Shown piece after piece: positions 58,274 to 64,000 of a DNA stretch of 64,000 bases. The first letter of the stretch is position 1; the number at the start of each line of letters is the position of its first letter. The position numbers and the translations under genes are program-made. Origin of the DNA: Trichomonas vaginalis G3 (lineage: Eukaryota; Parabasalia; Trichomonadida; Trichomonadidae); assembly GCF_026262505.1 (NCBI RefSeq), contig NC_067208.1, positions 6,333,962 through 6,397,961 on the forward strand, given 5' to 3'. The notes below the pieces were generated by a model. That model saw only the letters and a list, made by a program, of their open reading frames with translations, was not told where the DNA came from and did no database searches.

Positions 58274-58801
58274 AAATACTTTAGTCATATATAAAAGCGT
58301 TCCTATTTTATTTTATAATATAATATGCTCCATATTTTTGTCTACTAATACCATATCAACGAAAAATTTAATTGAACCTAATGTTGCTATTCAAGTCGCT
58401 AATAAATGATAACTATTGAAATTCCATCAAAAAATATTGGAAAACGGATTGATAACAATCAAACAATTCATTCTTATTGCTATCTCGCGATTATCCTATC
58501 CAAAGAAACGATATATCTACATAAAACGAATTCAAAATCTATCAAATTCTGGTTATAGTGGTCCATATTTTAAGGATATTCATTTTATCTGAATTACATG
58601 TAATCGTTTAATTCCCAACTATTCCTTTTTGATCTTTCAAAATCTGCATGATTAACTTATAAAGTATCATATTGAAACTTCGAAATCCAAATGTTCATTA
58701 TTTAATCTATTAGTGATTTAGAAAATAAGCACTTTTACCTTTCGACTGATAAATCGAAAATTTTTTTAGAATCTTTCTTTTCTCGTTAAAATTTATCATT
58801 T
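58274..58801. other. Intergenic spacer
   Basis: No gene. The initiator-like TCATT at 58796-58800 just before the next ATG would give a 4-nt leader. Confidence 0.5.
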
Positions 58802-60037
58802 ATGTTCCCGATTGTTGATTTCGGAGACCGAAATAGGAGGCGACAAAAGCAAAACGGAAATGCTACATCTCCACCAACATCAGAGAGAAAGAAAAGAAGA
58901 AGATTAACACTTGATGACGAACCAAAAAAGCCATTTTTAATAGGTAATGATGATGATTATTCATCAGATCCTCAACCAGATCCAAATATTATTACAATTT
59001 CTTCAGCAAGAACTCAAGATATGACTTCAGATGAAGAATCAGAATCAGACCAGCCTATTGAAAACAAAGAAACATGGGTTGCACGAAATGGTTCAAAAAC
59101 AAATACAATGAGGACAAAAATTACGGATGAAAATAAAAATGAGGAATCCTCACCAAAAAAGAAGCGAGTAGTAAGAAGAAAAAGGATGAGCCATAGCGAG
59201 GTACTTGAAAACCATATAACTGAGCCAAACGAAAAACCTTCGAATCTTGAAATAAAACAACCCGAAAATCAGACAATTCAATCGGGTAGACTTGAAGGAA
59301 AATCTATTTCTGATGCATTGGCTGAGGCTGGTATAAAAGTACGTAAAGTTCCGGCCGAACCTCAACAAATTGCAAAATTACAAGAATATCAACCAAATAT
59401 TGAGCGTCCACCGATAGCAATGCAATCGTATACAGTTATCCGACATAAAGGAGCTTTTGGAAAAATTTCATTTAATTTCCTTAATGAAGATAAATTAATT
59501 TACCTAACAGAGCTTTCCAAAGATGAAGAATCCGATATTTTTATAATAACTCAAAAAGCACCAATTGATAAACAAAATCCAACATATCAAGGCTTTGTAC
59601 GTGTTTCTGGCAGTCGAAAACGATTTTCGTTAATCACAAAATATATGAAACCTCATGATGATCGAGAAGGCGCACTTTTAGGTTGCTGTTTTACAAAAAA
59701 TGGTGCAAATCTACGACATGTTTGCGTTGTTGCTCCTTTAACTTTAATGCCATATTATCCTGTTTCAAAGAGAACAGAGCTTTCACATTTAGCGAAATCA
59801 CCAGAAAGACTTTCTAGTTTCCTTTATTATGAGACAGATCAAAGAAATGACGATACTTTTGACTCGGATCTTGTAGAATCTTCAATAAAGAACTTCATAA
59901 TTAAGAGTTCTAAAGGTGATGTCATCTACAGACTCTATAAAGCATCAAAAGATCAGTATAATGTTACAAGTAGTGCTCCGTTCAACACTTTAATGGCTTT
60001 TGCTATAGCAATCGCCATGATATTTTCCAAAAAGTAA
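58802..60037 (+). CDS. Tubby-like (Tub family) protein
   Basis: This frame of 411 aa has a long disordered, charged N terminus (residues 1-205; RRRQKQNGNATSP, KKKRVVRRKRMSHS) and then a Tubby-type C-terminal domain. YTVIRHKGAFGKISFNF and FIITQKAPIDKQNP start it. TFDSDLVESSIKNFIIKSSK and PFNTLMAFAIAIAMIFSKK end it, matching the family's ASVKNFQ and LQAFAIALSSF. Tubby proteins bind phosphoinositides and in many eukaryotes load cargo into cilia. The C-terminal hydrophobic stretch is the buried domain helix, not a membrane anchor. The basic clusters may be nuclear signals. Confidence 0.8.
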   Translation: MFPIVDFGDRNRRRQKQNGNATSPPTSERKKRRRLTLDDEPKKPFLIGNDDDYSSDPQPDPNIITISSARTQDMTSDEESESDQPIENKETWVARNGSKTNTMRTKITDENKNEESSPKKKRVVRRKRMSHSEVLENHITEPNEKPSNLEIKQPENQTIQSGRLEGKSISDALAEAGIKVRKVPAEPQQIAKLQEYQPNIERPPIAMQSYTVIRHKGAFGKISFNFLNEDKLIYLTELSKDEESDIFIITQKAPIDKQNPTYQGFVRVSGSRKRFSLITKYMKPHDDREGALLGCCFTKNGANLRHVCVVAPLTLMPYYPVSKRTELSHLAKSPERLSSFLYYETDQRNDDTFDSDLVESSIKNFIIKSSKGDVIYRLYKASKDQYNVTSSAPFNTLMAFAIAIAMIFSKK

Positions 60038-60690
60038 TATGTGTTTGTTGTTTATAAATATATTTGATATATTAGTAATTATTTCCATTACATTTTATTT
60101 TTGAACTTGAAATTTAAACATTTTCCTACAGAGTAAAGGTTTTTATACAAATGGAAGACAATATAATTAAGTTTATGCATAATATAGAGCTTTATAAAAA
60201 TCTATTTCCAAATCTGTTGTAAGTAATGAGTTATTTAAAGAAATATTCCGGTGATACAGTTTCATGTCTGAGTTAATGATTATCATTGTAAAGCGTTGTA
60301 AGATCGTTTTCAAATACTCGATTTCTAACAAATATCGAAAATTAAGATATAGTGTAGCTCAGTATGAAGTTTCTTACGTCTTATACTATAAGAATATTCA
60401 TGATTAATTACTGGCTTTCCAAAATGTAGTCTGGCAAACTATAAAATCTTGACAGTTTATTAATAATAAACTATCATGTGATTAGGAAATATATCCAGAT
60501 ATCAACCCATAAAATTTGGCAAAATTCTTTCAAAATTCTGACAAGGCCGATATTTCTTTCAAATAATATCCGCTTTTCAAATAAAATATGGACATTATAT
60601 GCATATCAGTAGAATAATGATTTTTTATAAAAATCTGACATATACGACCTCGTATTTTTTATAGAGTTTCAGAAGGATTTATAAGCAAAT
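60038..60690. other. Intergenic spacer
   Basis: AT-rich, with no open frame of note and no repeat. Confidence 0.5.
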
Positions 60691-62076
60691 ATGGAAGTTA
60701 CTGATAAAAATGGTAGCTCCAAAAGTAATGTTTCAAGACGAAAGACACCTAAACAGCGAAGATCAAGCTTTGATATTGTTGCATTAGGGGCTGATTTGTT
60801 TGATAATTTAGCATCATCATCACTAGCATCTAAGTCTTCAGGAAGTCTAGCTCAGGACATACAAGCAATTGCCAAATATCAAAAATATATTGTCACGAAT
60901 TCAGAATCTGTAAAATTTACCTCTCTTAATAAGGCAACAATTGATTTAGTCACACATAAAAGTGCGATCAATTCAATGATTGTTGAATATGATGAAATAA
61001 GATCTAATTTTATCTCAGACTTAGTTGAAGTCAAGACTTTTATTGACAAGCACACAGACTACTATCCTTATTCTCTGAGAAGACGCTTAAGACGTCAAAT
61101 TGCCACAAGACTTACAACTATTGAATTACTTGATGTTTTAATCGCAAATTACCAACAAAGCGGCATCGAAATAGACTATTTTGTTGAACATTTAATGTCA
61201 TTACCTCAACCAGTTTATATTAATGTTACAGATTACATTGAAGATTTTGACTTTTCAAAACAATCAAAACATGATGTAGATGTAGCTCTTCGATACATTG
61301 GACAGCTTAAGTTCCCAGATGTAACACGCATTAAGAAGAAATCCCCATTCCATCTCATTGATTCTTTTGAAGGCCAAATCTTCAGAAGAATTAAAGAAAA
61401 TTTCAGAGGATTAACTGCCGATGATTCAGCTTTCATCATCAAAAATCTCTCTAAAAACTCAACATACAATATTGCAGAGGAAGTTTTCTTCCAACGAGCT
61501 TGGTTGATCAAAGAATTCCCATGGTCACTCGAACCATATCTCCTTCCAGATATGTCACGCGTTTTGGTTAAATCGTTTGCTCCTTCGTTCCTCAGCCAGA
61601 AATATTTAAATATGACATTCGCAGAGTTTTCACAAGACAGAGAAGGACCTTATTACGGTTTGATCCAAGATATCACAGGCATCATTTTCGAAATCAATCC
61701 ATTTAACATCGCCAGAGTTTTGTGGAAAATGATGAATGATATTCCAAACGTAATCAGAGAAATGAATCATATCACAAGCAAAGACTTCGTTGTAGATTTC
61801 GATCAACTCTTTTCTACACTCATTATTCTGGTTTGCGCAACTTGCATTCCAGTTATCACAAAATACATCGCTTTTGCAGCTGCTTATCGCGCCGCCGCAG
61901 AGTATGATCCTCAATTGTCATATGCGATGGGACATTTGGAAGGATTATATTATCATTTGAAGAATATTAAGAGCAAAGATTTAATTTCACATGGAGCAAC
62001 AGATGTTTCACCACAAAAGAAGAAGCAGCAAGAATCAGAAATCTTGAAGATTCTATTTGAAGAAACTCCTGTTTGA
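60691..62076 (+). CDS. VPS9-domain-like protein
   Basis: This frame of 461 aa has a Ser/Lys/Arg-rich start (residues 1-60), then an all-helical protein. Residues about 335-425 (FVVDFDQLFSTLIILVCATC, VITKYIAFAAAYRAAAEYDP, MGHLEGLYYHLKNI) resemble the VPS9 domain: the D-x-L-x-P/S-x-L-I-x-x-V start, a middle helix, and a final Y-x-x-x-L helix. VPS9 proteins activate Rab5-type GTPases on endosomes, and trichomonads have many. The match is partial, so the call is tentative. An endosomal role would suit the COMMD neighbour, but gene order means little in this organism. Confidence 0.55.
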   Translation: MEVTDKNGSSKSNVSRRKTPKQRRSSFDIVALGADLFDNLASSSLASKSSGSLAQDIQAIAKYQKYIVTNSESVKFTSLNKATIDLVTHKSAINSMIVEYDEIRSNFISDLVEVKTFIDKHTDYYPYSLRRRLRRQIATRLTTIELLDVLIANYQQSGIEIDYFVEHLMSLPQPVYINVTDYIEDFDFSKQSKHDVDVALRYIGQLKFPDVTRIKKKSPFHLIDSFEGQIFRRIKENFRGLTADDSAFIIKNLSKNSTYNIAEEVFFQRAWLIKEFPWSLEPYLLPDMSRVLVKSFAPSFLSQKYLNMTFAEFSQDREGPYYGLIQDITGIIFEINPFNIARVLWKMMNDIPNVIREMNHITSKDFVVDFDQLFSTLIILVCATCIPVITKYIAFAAAYRAAAEYDPQLSYAMGHLEGLYYHLKNIKSKDLISHGATDVSPQKKKQQESEILKILFEETPV

Positions 62077-62946
62077 AAATAATATTACACTTATATTATT
62101 TTTATGCGTAAATGTTATTTTATATAAAAATCGATATGAGAATCTATTTTTCTGTTCTAAGAAACGACTATGATGAAAAATTTGGCAGAATAATTTTTGC
62201 GAAAGTTCCTTTACCGGATTGAGTGATCATCATTGAACATTATCGTTAATAATTACATAGAAAACGAGAATAACTTACATGAAAGCGCGAATCAAACCAA
62301 TGAATGAATAGAAAAATAAAAATCAAGATTCTGATGCGTATAAATTGTATGACAAGCTTGATGTAGGTTATTGAATTGAATGACTAATTAAACAAGCGGC
62401 TTCTCGATAAAATAGTGCTTGTTTCAGCAGATGTGAAGTTAGATAAGATTTTGAGGCGCCGATGAAAATTATTGAGAAGTTATTTGACCACACATAAAAC
62501 TTGTATTTTGAAATCCGATTTTCATAATACAAAGGGAAAATAAATTGTTTATGCCATACAAAATTTGAAGAAGCGATCACTTAGGAGAAATTCATTTTTA
62601 TTATTCATTATTTCTTAAAATAACTTCTGGATAATTAAAAATTCAATTAGCTTATTTTCAATGTATTCATCTCACTACCGTATCAAATTGAACGCAAAAA
62701 GTTTGCATAATTCTAATTTATGATATATCTAATATTCAGATATTGATTAAATCATTTTCCAAATAACTAAAAAAATGAGGATGAAATGACAGGTTCATTA
62801 TTTATAGCATCATGAACATTTTCTAATCTCAAAATTTCGGGATACTCCAAAAACAATATTGAGTAGCGCTCGACCACAGTTACAAGAAAAATTGAAAAGA
62901 AAATTGAGAACTCTTTCGAACACATATTTTTTCTTCACTTTCACAG
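62077..62946. other. Intergenic region and TPI promoter
   Basis: 870 bp without a gene. Two initiator matches, TCACT (62935-62939) and TCACA (62941-62945), lie directly before the TPI ATG and would give leaders of 4-10 nt. Confidence 0.55.
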
Positions 62947-63705
62947 ATGAGAACATTCTTCGTCGGTGGTAACTGGAAGGCTAATCCAAAGACAGTCCAA
63001 GAGGCTGAGAAGCTTGTCGAAATGCTCAACGGCGCTAAGGTTGAGGGCAACGTCGAAGTTGTTGTTGCTGCTCCATTCGTTTTCCTCCCAACACTCCAGC
63101 AGAAGCTCCGCAAGGACTGGAAGGTCAGCGCTGAGAACGTCTTCACAAAGCCAAACGGTGCTTTCACAGGTGAAGTTACAGTCCCAATGATCAAGTCATT
63201 CGGCATCGAGTGGACAATCCTCGGCCACTCCGAGCGCCGTGACATCCTCAAGGAAGATGATGAATTCCTTGCTGCCAAGGCCAAGTTCGCTCTTGAGAAC
63301 GGCATGAAGATCATCTACTGCTGCGGTGAGCACCTTTCTGAACGCGAAGCCGGCAAGGCCTCCGAGTTCGTCTCTGCTCAGATCGAGAAGATGATCCCAG
63401 CTATCCCAGCCGGCAAGTGGGACGATGTTGTCATCGCTTACGAACCAATCTGGGCTATCGGCACAGGCAAGGTTGCTTCCACACAGGATGCTCAGGAAAT
63501 GTGCAAGGTTATCCGTGACATCCTTGCTGCTAAGGTTGGCGCTGATATCGCTAACAAGGTCCGCATTCTCTACGGCGGTTCCGTCAAGCCAAACAACTGC
63601 AACGAGCTCGCTGCCTGCCCAGATGTCGATGGCTTCCTCGTTGGTGGTGCTTCCCTCGAAGCCGGCTTCATCAACATTGTCAACTCCAATGTCCACTCCA
63701 AGTAA
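62947..63705 (+). CDS. TPI: Triosephosphate isomerase
   Basis: This frame of 252 aa is full length for the family. It interconverts dihydroxyacetone phosphate and glyceraldehyde 3-phosphate in glycolysis. All catalytic landmarks are present: Lys in GGNWKANP, His in ILGHSERR, Glu in IAYEPIWAIGTGK (with the flexible loop), and the phosphate-binding GGSVKPNN and VGGASLE. Codons end strongly in C and G (GGC, AAG, CTC), as in highly expressed trichomonad genes and unlike its neighbours. T. vaginalis has two nearly identical isoforms reported to differ at residue 45, which is Val here. From memory this matches TvTIM2. Confidence 0.97.
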   Translation: MRTFFVGGNWKANPKTVQEAEKLVEMLNGAKVEGNVEVVVAAPFVFLPTLQQKLRKDWKVSAENVFTKPNGAFTGEVTVPMIKSFGIEWTILGHSERRDILKEDDEFLAAKAKFALENGMKIIYCCGEHLSEREAGKASEFVSAQIEKMIPAIPAGKWDDVVIAYEPIWAIGTGKVASTQDAQEMCKVIRDILAAKVGADIANKVRILYGGSVKPNNCNELAACPDVDGFLVGGASLEAGFINIVNSNVHSK

Positions 63706-63861
63706 ATCTAGCTAATCTTTTCTCTTTTTATAAATTTACAACTTTTTTTAAAACTTTTGAAAACAAATCAAATTTGATTTTAACTTTATAAATGATTTGA
63801 TCAGATTCAATCATTCGCATCTACCTTATACATTTTCTAATCATTTTGCTTGAAGTGTTTG

Positions 63862-64000
63862 ATGAGTGCCCTACCAAGGATATTTTACGAAGGAGGCTCA
63901 TGGCTTGTATGGACAGCAGGAGAAGTGGAAGAACTAAAGAAAAATGCAAAAGTGATGGGAGAAGCATCAATGACATCTCCGTGGTATAATCATCAAAATA
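63862..64000 (+). CDS. tRNA-splicing endonuclease subunit (Sen34-like), 5' end
   Basis: 46 codons are visible before the window ends: MSALPRIFYEGGSWLVWTAG, then EVEELKKNAKVMGE. The pattern LVWTAGEVEELKKNAKVMG is that of the N-terminal domain of Sen34/TSEN34 (an aromatic-bearing strand, then a helix with L-R/K-x-x-x-x-I/V-x-G). It would be a nuclease subunit that removes tRNA introns. TCATT at 63841-63845 is a fitting initiator. Only the N-terminal domain can be seen, so the call is tentative. Confidence 0.5.
   Translation, partial: MSALPRIFYEGGSWLVWTAGEVEELKKNAKVMGEASMTSPWYNHQN

Noticed and set aside
63196-63696. 166-aa open frame on - opposite TPI
   Set aside because: Produced by the strong codon bias of the TPI gene; a well-known artefact in highly expressed genes.

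Overview
The window is nuclear DNA of a trichomonad, almost certainly Trichomonas vaginalis. The evidence is a triosephosphate isomerase gene of the Trichomonas type, intron-less AT-rich genes with very short 5' leaders and a TCA(Py)(T/A) initiator just before the start codon, a Tvmar1-like mariner, and two very large Maverick/Polinton elements with the gene set known from this parasite.

Layout. 1-3573 holds three left-hand genes: a truncated hypothetical gene (-), a membrane protein gene (-) and a DDE integrase-like gene (+). 4165-29088 is Maverick 1 (24.9 kb, about 256-260 bp terminal inverted repeats, 6-bp target duplication TATTTA). 29095-31252 is an AT-rich spacer followed by a dense array of RNA-like hairpins. 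31255-55036 is Maverick 2 (23.8 kb, 628-bp terminal inverted repeats, target duplication CTCGA), with a 1303-bp mariner in its right repeat. The hairpin array resumes at 55043-55164, so Maverick 2 landed inside it. A ten-copy 52-bp minisatellite lies at 55948-56463. 57686-64000 is a normal host gene row, all on +: COMM-domain protein, Tubby-like protein, VPS9-like protein, triosephosphate isomerase, and the start of a tRNA-splicing endonuclease subunit candidate.

The two Mavericks are related but distinct. Both carry a double-jelly-roll-type major capsid region, a packaging ATPase, an integrase, a second capsid-like protein, phage-like fibres, HNH endonucleases and KilA-N proteins. Maverick 2 has a protein-primed family B DNA polymerase region. 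In Maverick 1 I see no polymerase but find a superfamily 3 helicase region instead. Both are fossils: many small genes are open, but the large ones are broken, with very roughly twenty breaks in Maverick 1 and fifteen in Maverick 2. The near-identity of their terminal repeats suggests fairly recent insertion.

The most unusual material is non-coding. There are 19 closely packed hairpins of about 25-70 nt with wobble-tolerant arms and recurring stem families. There are GC-rich double hairpins with fixed loops but changed stems, at Maverick ends and inside Maverick genes. Two facing arrays of 25-bp repeats and 12-bp palindromes lie in Maverick 1. A promoter-like TTTTTAT(C/T) box precedes most Maverick genes in both elements.
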